NCBI GenBank assembly: GCA_023230535.1 | Contig: JALNXC010000021.1 | Location: 1 to 10,437 of the forward strand | Length of the DNA: 10,437 bases | Direction of reading: 5' to 3' | DNA from: Alkaliphilus sp. | GTDB lineage: Bacteria > Bacillota > Clostridia > Peptostreptococcales > Natronincolaceae | In this document: in pieces, positions 1 through 6,124 of the stretch | How the letters are laid out: every line of letters starts with the position of its first letter | Numbering within the stretch: position 1 is the stretch's first letter | Translations under genes and position numbers: made by a program | Notes under the pieces: model-generated | Seen by the model: the letters and a program-made list of their open reading frames with translations, nothing else | Database searches by the model: none | What the model was told of the DNA's origin: nothing

Positions 1-890
1 AATGCATTTTCACTATGCTTTTTCATTCTGAGAACGAGTGTTTCCATCCCCAGATTTGTTAAAAAGGCATTAAAAGGGCTCATGGTGTTTCCCAAATCTC
101 TCAGAAGCTGCATCCTGGCCTTTACAATATAAGCCTGTTCCTTAAATGTTTCCGTATAGCTTATGCCATGATAGCTCGGATCCGGTTCTGTCAATTCCGG
201 AAACTTCCCATTGTCCCAATTAAAATTACCGCCATCAACTATTGCACCGCCTAAACTGATGGCATGTCCGTCCAAATATTTACTCGTGGAGTGTGTTATT
301 ATGTTTGCCCCATATTCAAACGGATTGCATAGATACGGTGTAGCGATAGTGTTGTCTATGATCAACGGAACATCTATTTCCTCTGCAAATTCAGACATCT
401 TTTTAATATCCAACACTTCTGTTCCCGGATTGCTTATTGTTTCCGCAAAAACAGCCCTGGTATTAGGTTTGGCATATTTTAAGAACTCTTCTATTTTCAA
501 GGATTGATCGACAAAATCCACCTCTATCCCTACCTTTTTGAATGTTGTCGACAGCAAGGTCATAGTGCCGCCGTATAAACTTGATGCCGCTATTATATGT
601 TGGCCGTTGGAGCATATATTTAACAGGGATATCAAGGTAGCCGACTGGCCTGAAGATACGGCCAAAGCCCCTACACCGCCCTCCAACAAGCTGATTTTTT
701 TCTCTAAAGCCTCTATCGTAGGATTGCTGATTCTGGTATACATATGGCCCGTCGCTTTTAAATCAAATATATCGGCCAGATAATCGGGATCCCCATATTG
801 ATAGGTCGTACTCTGTACTATGGGTAAAACCCTCGGTTCTCCTGATTTTGGGCTATATCCTCCATGAATGCAGATTGTTTCCTTTTTCAT
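1..890 (-). CDS. metY: O-acetylhomoserine aminocarboxypropyltransferase (sulfhydrylase), C-terminus beyond window
   Basis: This is a PLP-dependent Cys/Met metabolism enzyme. It makes homocysteine from O-acetylhomoserine and sulfide in the cytoplasm. The open frame runs from the ATG at 888-890 to the window edge, giving 296 of the usual ~425-430 residues. The N-terminus carries the family opening ETICIHGGYSP (4-14), then YTRISNPT (51-58), and ASSLYGGT (102-109) in the cofactor pocket. D179-N-T is the PLP pyridine-nitrogen aspartate region, and the PLP lysine is K204 in HSTSKYLDGH. The insert around 215-250 (DGGNFNWDNG, FPELTEPDPSYHG) is typical of O-acetylhomoserine sulfhydrylases and separates them from cystathionine lyases and synthases. 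A strong AGGAGG lies 9-14 bases upstream of the start. I saw no frameshift. No S-box or other methionine riboswitch fits in the short gap upstream. Confidence 0.93.
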   Translation of the reverse strand, partial: MKKETICIHGGYSPKSGEPRVLPIVQSTTYQYGDPDYLADIFDLKATGHMYTRISNPTIEALEKKISLLEGGVGALAVSSGQSATLISLLNICSNGQHIIAASSLYGGTMTLLSTTFKKVGIEVDFVDQSLKIEEFLKYAKPNTRAVFAETISNPGTEVLDIKKMSEFAEEIDVPLIIDNTIATPYLCNPFEYGANIITHSTSKYLDGHAISLGGAIVDGGNFNWDNGKFPELTEPDPSYHGISYTETFKEQAYIVKARMQLLRDLGNTMSPFNAFLTNLGMETLVLRMKKHSENA

Positions 891-941
891 ATTATATTCC
901 TCCTTCTATACGTAAAACCGGGGAGCAGCCCAAGATCACTG

Positions 942-973
942 AAAAAATTCTAATTTTATAAAAAGTATTAGAA
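942..973 (-). terminator. AT-rich hairpin plus T-run downstream of the coiled-coil gene
   Basis: Read on the minus strand, TTCTAAT (967-973) pairs with ATTAGAA (948-954) across a 12-nt loop and is followed by six T (942-947). It sits about 45 bases past the stop of the 1018-1944 gene and before metY, where an intrinsic terminator would be expected. The 7-bp stem has only one GC pair, so it would be weak. Confidence 0.35.
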
Positions 974-980
974 ATATCAC

Positions 981-1003
981 TCTGAGCACGACGAAGAATC
1001 TCG
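981..1003. repeat. Fragment resembling a dispersed bacterial TCTGAGC..GAAGAATCTCG repeat
   Basis: The noncoding stretch TCTGAGCACGACGAAGAATC, extended by TCG, resembles from memory a short dispersed intergenic repeat found in many bacteria (TCATTCTGAGCGAAGCGAAGAATCTC-like). Only one copy is in this window, so its repetitive nature cannot be shown here. Confidence 0.3.
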
Positions 1004-1017
1004 CTTTACCTCTTTAC

Positions 1018-1944
1018 TCATACGCCTCTCTCTAGTCTGCCTACTTTGTCCCTTAGACTGCTCAAATCCCTGTTTAAATCTCCTAATCTTGTCTGCAGCG
1101 CTTCTTGTATTCTATTTATTCTATCATAAGTATTCCTTAATTTATCTAAAGAATCCTTTATTTTACCCTGTACAAATAAATCTGCAATTAACCCGTCAAA
1201 GAAATAATCCGCAAATGTAGCAAATCCACTGATTTCAATATCCATATCCGACGGCAAATTAACATGGGACAGGATTGTATTGAGGGTCCTTATTTCCTTT
1301 TCCAGATCCTTTATTTCCCGCCTCATATCATTTATCCTGGAATGTTTTACAGCAGTAGATATAAACCCTCCTCCTAGTATGTCCCATATGCCCCAACTCC
1401 TGGCACTTTCCAACGATTTTATAGCTTTTTTTAAAGACGAGAGAGCCCTTCCACAGGCTAAAATACCTTCCTTAACACCCCTGACAATTAATTCTTTTTC
1501 AGATAGTTCTTCCAGACAACTTTTTAACTCGCGAGCCGCCCCATCATTTTTGTCCAGTATTAAATTCCGTCTTTCTTTGATCAATTCATCATATTCCAAA
1601 TCCAATGAGTGATAATTTTCTATCTGTTCTTTATAAAAATTAATATCTTTCTCGATATTTGCAATAGAATCTCTGCAATTTTCGTATTTTGATTTGATAA
1701 TATCATATTGCCGCAATTCCTCCTGAAGGTCCATGTCTTCTTTTCGAAAAATTAAGCCTATGACACTTGGGGATTGCAGCCTTTTTATCTGCCTCTCTTT
1801 CTTATTTAAAGCTTTACCGAGTTCTCTTCCCCTGACCCGTTCTTTTTCTAATTCTTGTTGTTTTTGTTCTAATATATCAGAAAATTCCCGCCTTTTCTTT
1901 AAGTTTTCCTCTATCTCATTTATCTTCTTATTGATGTCCTCCAA
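1018..1944 (-). CDS. Unknown coiled-coil protein with a central SWGIWDILGGG segment
   Basis: I do not recognise a named family. I chose the TTG start at 1942-1944 (308 aa) because GGGGAGGT lies about 9 bases upstream. The frame stays open for 36 more codons, but those overlap the promoter and a repeat and look noncoding. The protein is soluble and rich in Glu, Lys, Arg and Leu. Heptad-like helices cover about 1-90 and 105-175. A distinctive Gly/Trp segment, SWGIWDILGGGFISTAVKHS, lies at 183-202. A helix follows (205-225), then a less helical stretch SDMDIEISGFATFADYFFDGLIADLF, and a final coiled coil (about 255-308). I recall a similar SWGxWDxLGGG core in uncharacterised Firmicutes coiled-coil proteins, but cannot verify this. 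There is no signal peptide, membrane segment or nucleotide-binding motif. It appears to be monocistronic, with its own promoter and a possible terminator. Confidence 0.72.
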   Translation of the reverse strand: MEDINKKINEIEENLKKRREFSDILEQKQQELEKERVRGRELGKALNKKERQIKRLQSPSVIGLIFRKEDMDLQEELRQYDIIKSKYENCRDSIANIEKDINFYKEQIENYHSLDLEYDELIKERRNLILDKNDGAARELKSCLEELSEKELIVRGVKEGILACGRALSSLKKAIKSLESARSWGIWDILGGGFISTAVKHSRINDMRREIKDLEKEIRTLNTILSHVNLPSDMDIEISGFATFADYFFDGLIADLFVQGKIKDSLDKLRNTYDRINRIQEALQTRLGDLNRDLSSLRDKVGRLERGV

Positions 1945-1972
1945 TATGGATACACCTCCCCGACTAATAATT

Positions 1973-2001
1973 ATTATACACCAGTTTTTAATAGGTTTTA
2001 A
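1973..2001 (-). promoter_or_regulatory. Probable sigma-A promoter of the coiled-coil gene
   Basis: On the minus strand a TTAAAA -35 (1996-2001) and a perfect TATAAT -10 (1973-1978) are separated by 17 bases. The -10 lies about 30 bases before the TTG start. This supports the short form of the protein, because the longer open frame would begin upstream of the promoter. Confidence 0.6.
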
Positions 2002-2028
2002 GGAATTTTTAGTTAATTCGCGTATCAA

Positions 2029-2373
2029 ATGCACTGGGGACGTGAATCTCATTATTTGGGGACAATAAATAATATACTTTATGAAACAGATTCAATATTT
2101 ATCGGAAAAAGGGTTGAGATAAGGTATGAACCGGATTGGTTAAATGATGTTACCAAACCCTTACCAATTTATCAAGATGGAAAAAAAGTAGGGGAGGCAA
2201 AAGTAGTCCGTTTTCACGATAATGCCCATGTAATGAGAAAGTTCACAGGCAATAGAAAAAAGAATATTGAGATTAATACTGAAACAGCATCAAAAGAAAA
2301 TGCTATTAAAAAACCTGTTATTGAAAATTCAATATCATATAGTGGAATGATGGAAGGTGAAAAAAATGTTTAG
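2029..2373 (+). pseudogene. C-terminal fragment of a Mu-type DDE transposase
   Basis: The recognisable part begins near 2065 with NNILYETDSIFIGKRVEIRY and continues through DWLNDVTKPLPIYQDGKKVG to RFHDNAHVMRK. This is the small beta-barrel C-terminal domain of Mu/integrase-core transposases, followed by a basic, low-complexity tail of the kind that contacts the partner ATPase. The helix-turn-helix and catalytic DDE domains, several hundred residues in intact relatives, are absent. The first dozen codons of the open frame (from 2029) are not transposase-like and coincide with two GGGGAC motifs, so the true homology breaks there. The stop overlaps the ATPase start by 8 bases (ATGTTTAG), the usual coupling in such elements. 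Confidence 0.75.
2036..2063. repeat. Two GGGGAC motifs at the broken edge of the transposase
   Basis: GGGGAC occurs at 2036-2041 and 2058-2063 in the same orientation, 16 bases apart. They lie immediately before the first recognisable transposase codons. The motif is the core of the repeat family found around the RAYT gene further right. Confidence 0.45.
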
Positions 2374-3168
2374 GCAACTTTCAAGCCGTGATACAAAAGA
2401 ACTTGATTCAAGATTAAAATACATACTGGAAAACAGGGGTATCTGCTTAATTGTAGGTGAACCCGGATCAGGTAAATCAATAGGATTAAGAAGGCTCACG
2501 AATAATATGAACGGCTCCCTTTACAAGCCCTGTTATCTTCAACTGACAACATTGACAATTAAAGATTTTTATCAGGCCATAGCAATGTTACTATGTGAAA
2601 TATCGAAATATAGAAAGGTGCAATTATTCAACCAAATACAAAATTCTATACAAAATCTATACTATGAACAGCGTATAACCCCGGTAATAATCATAGATGA
2701 AATTCATATGGCATCCATATCCATACTGGATGATTTAAGATTGTTATTTAATTTTAAGATGGATTCTGCAAACCCTTTTGTATTAATACTTTCAGGACAA
2801 CCACAAATCAGGAATAAACTTGCATTAAATACTTGTTATCCTTTAAGGCAAAGAATAACCATGAGATATTCCATGCAGGGATTATCCTTAGAAGAGACAG
2901 CCGATTACTGCACCAGCAGGATGAAGATTACAGGTTGCGCAGACGATATATTTACACCGGCAGCCTTAGAAGCAATTCATACAATATCAGGCAAATTGTG
3001 TAAAATCTTATTTATCAAAATGTGTCAATTTTAGTTTATCATTCACAAGGGGTACCGAGGAATATAAATAATATTTCAATAACAAGCCTTATGTATTCAA
3101 CGGAAAGGAAGATGCTGACCGTGGATGATGAGGCGGTTTATCAAGCAAATATTGAAACAGGGGTATAA
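2366..3168 (+). pseudogene. ExeA/TnsC-like AAA+ transposition ATPase, split by a 56-bp insert
   Basis: This is the ATPase partner of the transposase, of the kind that selects target DNA and activates transposition. The ATG at 2366 is preferred over the GTG at 2357 because GGAAGGTG sits just upstream. Visible motifs are Walker A GEPGSGKS (31-38), Walker B VIIIDEIH (107-114) and a sensor-1 strand LILSGQPQ (130-137). The frame ends at 3034, but the family's sensor-2 region (SGGxPRxIN) is cut after SG-G (codon 209, ending 2992). If 2993-3048 is removed, the frame continues precisely as SGGVPRNINN...YQANIETGV and stops at 3166-3168. The rebuilt protein has 248 aa, close to the family length of about 260-270. 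In its present state the product lacks the C-terminal lid and is probably inactive. Confidence 0.8.
2993..3048. other. 56-bp insert interrupting the ATPase gene
   Basis: This AT-rich stretch separates two parts of the ATPase that join in frame when it is removed. Near its ends are TTGTG (2996-3000) and CACAA (3044-3048), a 5-bp inverted repeat. Inside, ATTGTGTAAAAT and AATGTGTCAATT are similar. It contains an in-frame TAG (3032-3034). No clear target duplication is visible. It could be a tiny nonautonomous element, an excision scar or filler from repair. Confidence 0.6.
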
Positions 3169-3191
3169 ATTAGGAATAAAACAGTTTCTTG

Positions 3192-3242
3192 CCTATTTGG
3201 ATGATAGGGCCCTGCAGGGATGCAACCTAAGCGCCAAATAGG
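3192..3242. repeat. 9-bp inverted repeat with an inner CCCTGCAGGG palindrome
   Basis: CCTATTTGG (3192-3200) is the exact reverse complement of CCAAATAGG (3234-3242). Between them is the 10-bp palindrome CCCTGCAGGG (3210-3219). It lies just after the ATPase stop. A cruciform, or a hairpin in the 3' part of the ATPase mRNA, is possible. Confidence 0.5.
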
Positions 3243-3260
3243 ATTCTATAAAAACATAAG

Positions 3261-3302
3261 AAACATAAAGAGGAGTCATTATCTTGATTCCTTTTTATGT
3301 TT
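3261..3302 (+). terminator. 18-bp hairpin, possible bidirectional terminator of the IS
   Basis: AAACATAAAGAGGAGTCA (3261-3278) pairs along its whole length with 3285-3302, with two G-U pairs and a 6-nt loop. The descending arm is T-rich (CTTTTTATGTTT). It lies about 90 bases beyond the ATPase stop, where an mRNA end is expected. No long U-run follows, so it may act mainly as a 3'-stabilising hairpin. Confidence 0.55.
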
Positions 3303-3331
3303 TAAAGAACAAAAGCAATAAATCCCGGGGG

Positions 3332-3348
3332 TTGGGGCAGAGCCCCAA
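3332..3348 (+). terminator. GC-rich hairpin TTGGGGC-AGA-GCCCCAA
   Basis: A perfect 7-bp stem (3332-3338 with 3342-3348) and a triloop are followed by AATCTTTCT. The form is that of an intrinsic terminator with a poor U-tract. From memory, similar GGGG..CAGAGCCCC hairpins are common between genes in Clostridia. Confidence 0.5.
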
Positions 3349-3437
3349 AATCTTTCTAAATGCTGATATAATTTAAGAAATTTTAAAATAATATCTGCAA
3401 TAATTTGATAATATATAGCTTTTTTCTATATCCGAAA

Positions 3438-3483
3438 CTATTTTAATTTGAGAAATTTACCTATTTTAATTTGAGAATCGACA
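3438..3483. repeat. Probable right end of the IS: two 17-bp direct repeats and terminal TCGACA
   Basis: CTATTTTAATTTGAGAA occurs perfectly at 3438-3454 and 3461-3477, 23 bases apart start to start, and the second copy is followed by TCGACA. Read inward from the end this is TGTCGATTCTC. The TGT...ACA ends and tandem transposase-binding repeats are hallmarks of Mu/Tn7/IstAB-type elements. The matching left end is missing. Confidence 0.65.
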
Positions 3484-3633
3484 AGGCTTATAATTCCAAT
3501 GTACTTTTAGCAGCATAACACATAAAATTTTATACGGATTAAGTAAACCCGATAATTCTTAAACTGCGGGTCTAGTTTGTTGTACCCTTTTTTACCCGGC
3601 ATCATTTCATAATAGCAGTTACTGAGCGTTTAT

Positions 3634-3787
3634 GCCGCGAAAACCTCTTGATATAGGGAAGCACCCTCTGGTACAATCTCGCAGGCGGAAACACGCCTGT
3701 GCAAACATAAAGTTTGTTTTCGCCTATTCACGGGAGTCCAGAGGGTGCAGGGGCCCCGTGTCAAGAGGAACGTGGAATAAATGCGGC
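3634..3787. repeat. Large nested inverted repeat (structured RNA or MITE-like element)
   Basis: Four arm pairs nest in order. GCCGC (3634-3638) pairs with GCGGC (3783-3787). CCTCTTGA (3644-3651) pairs with TCAAGAGG (3761-3768). GCACCCTCTGG (3661-3671) pairs with CCAGAGGGTGC (3738-3748). AGGCGGAAACA (3683-3693) pairs with TGTTTTCGCCT (3715-3725, one mismatch). CAAAC/GTTTG lies at the tip. Competing pairings also exist: CAGGCG/CGCCTG (3682-3699), CACGGG/CCCGTG (3729-3760) and the palindrome GGGGCCCC (3750-3757). GCGTTTAT flanks it as a direct repeat at 3626-3633 and 3786-3793. The rest of 3484-3854 has no convincing gene. I recognise no known RNA family or element. Confidence 0.65.
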
Positions 3788-3854
3788 GTTTATTTCAAAT
3801 TTGATTGTATTAGTGCTATCGACTACTAGTATTTTTTAATTTTTGTATTGACTT

Positions 3855-4940
3855 TTAGTAGCTGGTCTGTCTTTCAGCAAGCATAAGAGTCGTTGCAGCG
3901 ATAATTGAGTCGGCGGCTATAATGAGCCGCTTTCTGTTATATCGGTCTGCCCAAACACCGGCAAACAAAAGCACTTTTTTCTCAGGCAGCACCCATTCCG
4001 GTGGCAGTACGGTGATAGGGCGGGCTTGCACAATAAGGACTTTTTCCTTTTCCATCGCCCATTCAATATCCATCGGCATCTGATAAAGACGCTCAATTTT
4101 CATGCCCAGCCATGCTAACTCTTCTATCTGTTTTTTTGACAATACGGGCTTTTTTTTCAGTGAATCGGATACGGGAACTTCTTTTGTCCCCTGAGCGGTA
4201 CGGACAGTCATAATCCGCTTTTCGGCAGTTTCCCGATAAGCTATCTTACCCGTATCTTTCTTTACAATGATTGTATCAGGCGTTACCAGACCCGATACTA
4301 TCGCTTCTCCAAGCCCCCATGCGGCGTTGATAACAAGTTCATCGCGCTTGCCGTTGATTGGATTTGCCGTAAACAGAATGCCCGCCGCGTCGGAAAAAAC
4401 CAGCTTTTGAACGACAACGGCCAACGCCACGGTGCCATTGTCGATGTTGTTATTGAGGCGGTAGGCAATGGCCCGAGCCGTCCACAAAGATGCCCAGCAC
4501 CTTTTGATTGCAGCCAAGACTTCCTGTTCGCCATGGATATTGAGATAGGTTTCCTGCTGACCGGCAAATGATGCGCCAGGCAAATCTTCGGCAGTCGCCG
4601 ATGAGCGTACAGCCACCGGCGCATTCTTCATCTTCCCATAGACCAAAGAAACGGCGGACTCTATTTTACGCGGAGTTTTTGCTTCCGTGAAAAAGCTGCC
4701 TATCTGTTGGGATGCGGTATCCAAGGCGTCAGAATCGTGTGGATCGATTCCCTTTAACGCATCTAATATCCGGCGTTGAATTCCGTTCTCGGATACAAAG
4801 AGCCGGTATGCCTTTGTGGTGACATGGAAGCCGTCCGGCACGGGTAGTCCCGCAGCAAGCATCTTCGCTAATGACGTTCCCTTCCCACCGACATTTTCAA
4901 GTGTTGCATCGTCGTTCGAGAGAGACAAAACAAAAGACAT
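3855..4940 (-). pseudogene. Chimeric ORF: PEP-synthase/PPDK ATP-grasp domain fused to an MFS transporter fragment
   Basis: Residues 1 to about 320 are the ATP-binding (ATP-grasp) domain of the PEP synthase, pyruvate phosphate dikinase and rifampin phosphotransferase group. Visible are VGGKGTSLAKM (17-27), the core VRSSATAEDLPGASFAGQQ (111-129), FTANPINGKRDE and the domain end VQARPIT (304-310). Full enzymes have about 800-870 residues, with a swivelling His domain and a substrate domain, and both are absent here. From about residue 326 the sequence becomes FAGVWADRYNRKRLI plus a hydrophobic helix, the motif-A loop of a DHA3-like MFS exporter. After 28 residues this too ends, in ERQTSY. The start is an ATG with AGGAGG upstream, just behind the TetR remnant. 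An internal deletion in an operon carrying pps and an exporter gene would explain it. Catalysis is unlikely without the His domain. GC content is visibly above the flanks. Confidence 0.8.
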
Positions 4941-4954
4941 AAAGCGTTCCTCCT

Positions 4955-5161
4955 TTACATTTTGATACCATTCAGGAAAATCCCGACCACTTCACTGAGC
5001 ATTTCCTCAGTGCTTCCAGTTGGGCGGGTTGTGTACAGAACCGTGACCATCGAGTTAATGAGCAGACGCGCGGCGAGCAAGGCATTCACATTGCGAAAGA
5101 GCCCTTTAGAGATACCATCCTCTATGACCGATTTCACCATATCCTGATACACATATCCCAG
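4955..5161 (-). pseudogene. C-terminal half of a TetR-family regulator
   Basis: YQDMVKSVIEDGISKGLFRN followed by an Ala/Leu-rich helix and a final EVVGIFLNGIKM is a typical TetR/AcrR ligand-binding C-terminus. The N-terminal DNA-binding helix-turn-helix (about 60 residues) and the first ligand-domain helices are missing. A GTG (5150-5152) could start a 65-aa product, but I see no good ribosome binding site. Upstream the frame runs for a few codons (LGYV) to a TGA at 5162-5164, in the place where the MerR remnant joins. The stop is 14 bases before the ATG of the PEP-synthase chimera, with the AGGAGG between them. The intact regulator probably controlled that operon, and this one can no longer bind DNA. 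Confidence 0.72.
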
Positions 5162-5592
5162 TCACGCAAAACGTCAATAGTGATGCCGAGTTTTTCGACA
5201 GCTTCATTTCTACCGATGAACAGAAAACTTTCACACGGCGTATCACTATTCTTAATAATGTCAAGAGCTATACTAATGGCTTCTTCAGTCCGCGCCCTTT
5301 TTTCTTTTAGATGTTCAAAATATTTCTGTGTGCCCTAATACGCGCCGTCAATATCAGCCGCCGCCGCTGTTTTCACAATTTCAAAAACTTCCTGTCTGAG
5401 TCTACTGCTGATAATCTCTGCCTGAAAAACAGTGCGCAATAGTTGAAGCTGCTCAAGATGCCTGTCGTTAAAAATACGGTATCCACTTGCTGTCCTTGGT
5501 ATCACAGGAATCAATTTCATCCCCTCATAAAACCGTATTGTATTCGGATGTACACCTATCAGCTTTGCTATTTGAGCTGTTTGATACGTCAT
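5134..5592 (-). pseudogene. MerR-family regulator with an in-frame TAG and a lost C-terminus
   Basis: The ATG at 5590-5592 follows a GAGGTGG site. Residues 3-45 form the winged helix-turn-helix of MerR (AQIAKLIGVHPNTIRFYE, then SGYRIFNDRHLEQL). After 85 codons the frame meets TAG (5335-5337), but the same frame then reads on, still protein-like: TQKYFEHLKEKRARTEEA, then a helix and FIGRNEAVEKLGITIDVLRD. It ends at TGA 5134-5136 after a few junk residues. The last part resembles a second HTH-like helix pair seen in some two-domain MerR proteins, cut before its wing. The break coincides with the start of the TetR remnant. One nonsense mutation plus a deletion makes this a pseudogene. A truncated 85-aa HTH protein could still be made. 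Confidence 0.75.
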
Positions 5593-5634
5593 GACGAAAC
5601 CACCTCGTTTCTTGATCTTTCTTAAAACAAAAAC

Positions 5635-5661
5635 AGTATACCATAGATTTTTTAATATGGT
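5635..5661 (-). promoter_or_regulatory. Likely merR promoter with a dyad operator
   Basis: A TATACT -10 lies at 5635-5640 on the minus strand, about 45 bases before the merR ATG. ACCATA (5640-5645) and TATGGT (5656-5661) form a perfect 6-bp dyad with a 10-bp centre, placed directly upstream of and touching the -10. This is the location MerR proteins bind. The -35 is poor, which is also usual for such promoters. Confidence 0.5.
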
Positions 5662-5699
5662 GGCATACTGGAGGGTTTGGAGCTACAAATCATATTTTT

Positions 5700-6100
5700 T
5701 TAGTTAAACAGTGCTCGAACAGGTATGGCCTCAATATGTCCCCTGCATGCCATAGGAACAAGTCTAATTCGCGGTGCATCGTCAACAGCCCATTTATATC
5801 CGTAAAGCTCTGGATTAAAGTTCTCTATTTTTTTGTGAAAGCAAATTGCTCCATTTATGTCTATGGCATTGTTGAGAGTGTGCCTTGAAAAACCATCATT
5901 GTGCACGGAGGTAACTCTATAATTTCAAAACCTGTCGGAACAACATCATTATACCGAGCCGATACTTCCACTCCTATCGCATGATAAAATTCATGGGAGC
6001 CAATCCTTCCTTGCGACCACCATATTTCTATTGGCTCATGCAGAGCTTCTTTTATGGTCGAAAGAATGTCCCACTCTTTCGGGGACAAGGGCGAGGACAA
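5700..6100 (-). pseudogene. Broken GyrI-like effector domain of an AraC-type regulator
   Basis: The upstream piece (about 5875-6100) reads WDILSTIKEALHEPIEIWW, then FYHAIGVEVSARYNDVVPTG and FEIIELPPCTMMVFQG. The downstream piece (to 5700, another frame) reads NFNPELYGYKWAVDDAPRIR and MACRGHIEAIPVRALFN. Together they match the GyrI/SOUL-like small-molecule-binding domain found at the C-terminus of some AraC regulators. The frames differ, so a frameshift lies near 5875-5890. The AraC DNA-binding domain and the first part of the effector domain are missing. The possible start at 6098-6100 falls inside the GGGGAC repeat cluster, so the 5' break coincides with that repeat. No product with regulatory function is expected. 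Confidence 0.72.
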
Positions 6101-6121
6101 GGGGACGGGAGTTTTGTCCCC
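6081..6121. repeat. GGGGAC cluster with a perfect hairpin next to the toxin gene
   Basis: GGGGAC occurs at 6081-6086 and 6101-6106, with a degenerate GAGGAC between them (6092-6097). GTCCCC at 6116-6121 forms a perfect 6-bp inverted repeat with 6101-6106 (9-nt loop). The hairpin begins 3 bases past the toxin stop and may protect the end of that mRNA. The cluster covers the truncated 5' end of the GyrI pseudogene. Confidence 0.55.
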
Positions 6122-6124
6122 ATT

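Larger units (their letters stand above)
2029..3483 (+). mobile_element. Remnant of a Mu/Tn7/IstAB-type insertion sequence
   Basis: The remnant combines the tail of a DDE transposase, an overlapping AAA+ transposition ATPase, about 300 bases of hairpin-rich noncoding DNA, and two 17-bp direct repeats ending in TCGACA. The order and pairing are those of two-gene transposons with a transposase plus a target-selecting ATPase (MuA/MuB, TnsB/TnsC, IstA/IstB, TniA/TniB). The left end and the catalytic DDE core are missing, so the copy cannot move by itself. No target-site duplication can be checked without the left end. The exact IS family is not assigned. Confidence 0.7.

Noticed and set aside
211..783. 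Plus-strand open frames opposite metY
   Set aside because: The minus strand encodes a clear PLP enzyme with all its motifs, and these are shadows.
1945..2052. 36-codon upstream extension of the coiled-coil protein
   Set aside because: It covers the -10/-35 promoter and GGGGAC motifs, while the TTG at 1942-1944 has a proper ribosome binding site.
3128..3241. 37-codon plus-strand frame (MRRFIKQILKQGYK...) overlapping the ATPase 3' end
   Set aside because: It is out of frame with the ATPase tail, has no suitable ribosome binding site and is very short. A small third IS protein is possible but unsupported.
3634..3787. T-box, cobalamin or other named riboswitch
   Set aside because: None of the conserved boxes I know is present, and no intact downstream gene in the right orientation follows.
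3632..3829. 65-codon open frame on the plus strand (MPRKPLDIGKHPLV...)
   Set aside because: It lies across the nested inverted repeat, has no ribosome binding site and an unusual Arg/Cys-rich composition. The structure explains the open frame better.
4181..4200. GTCCCC inside the PEP-synthase domain, and another at 5738-5743 in the GyrI piece
   Set aside because: They lie within conserved coding sequence and lack the flanking GTTC consensus, so they are probably chance matches.
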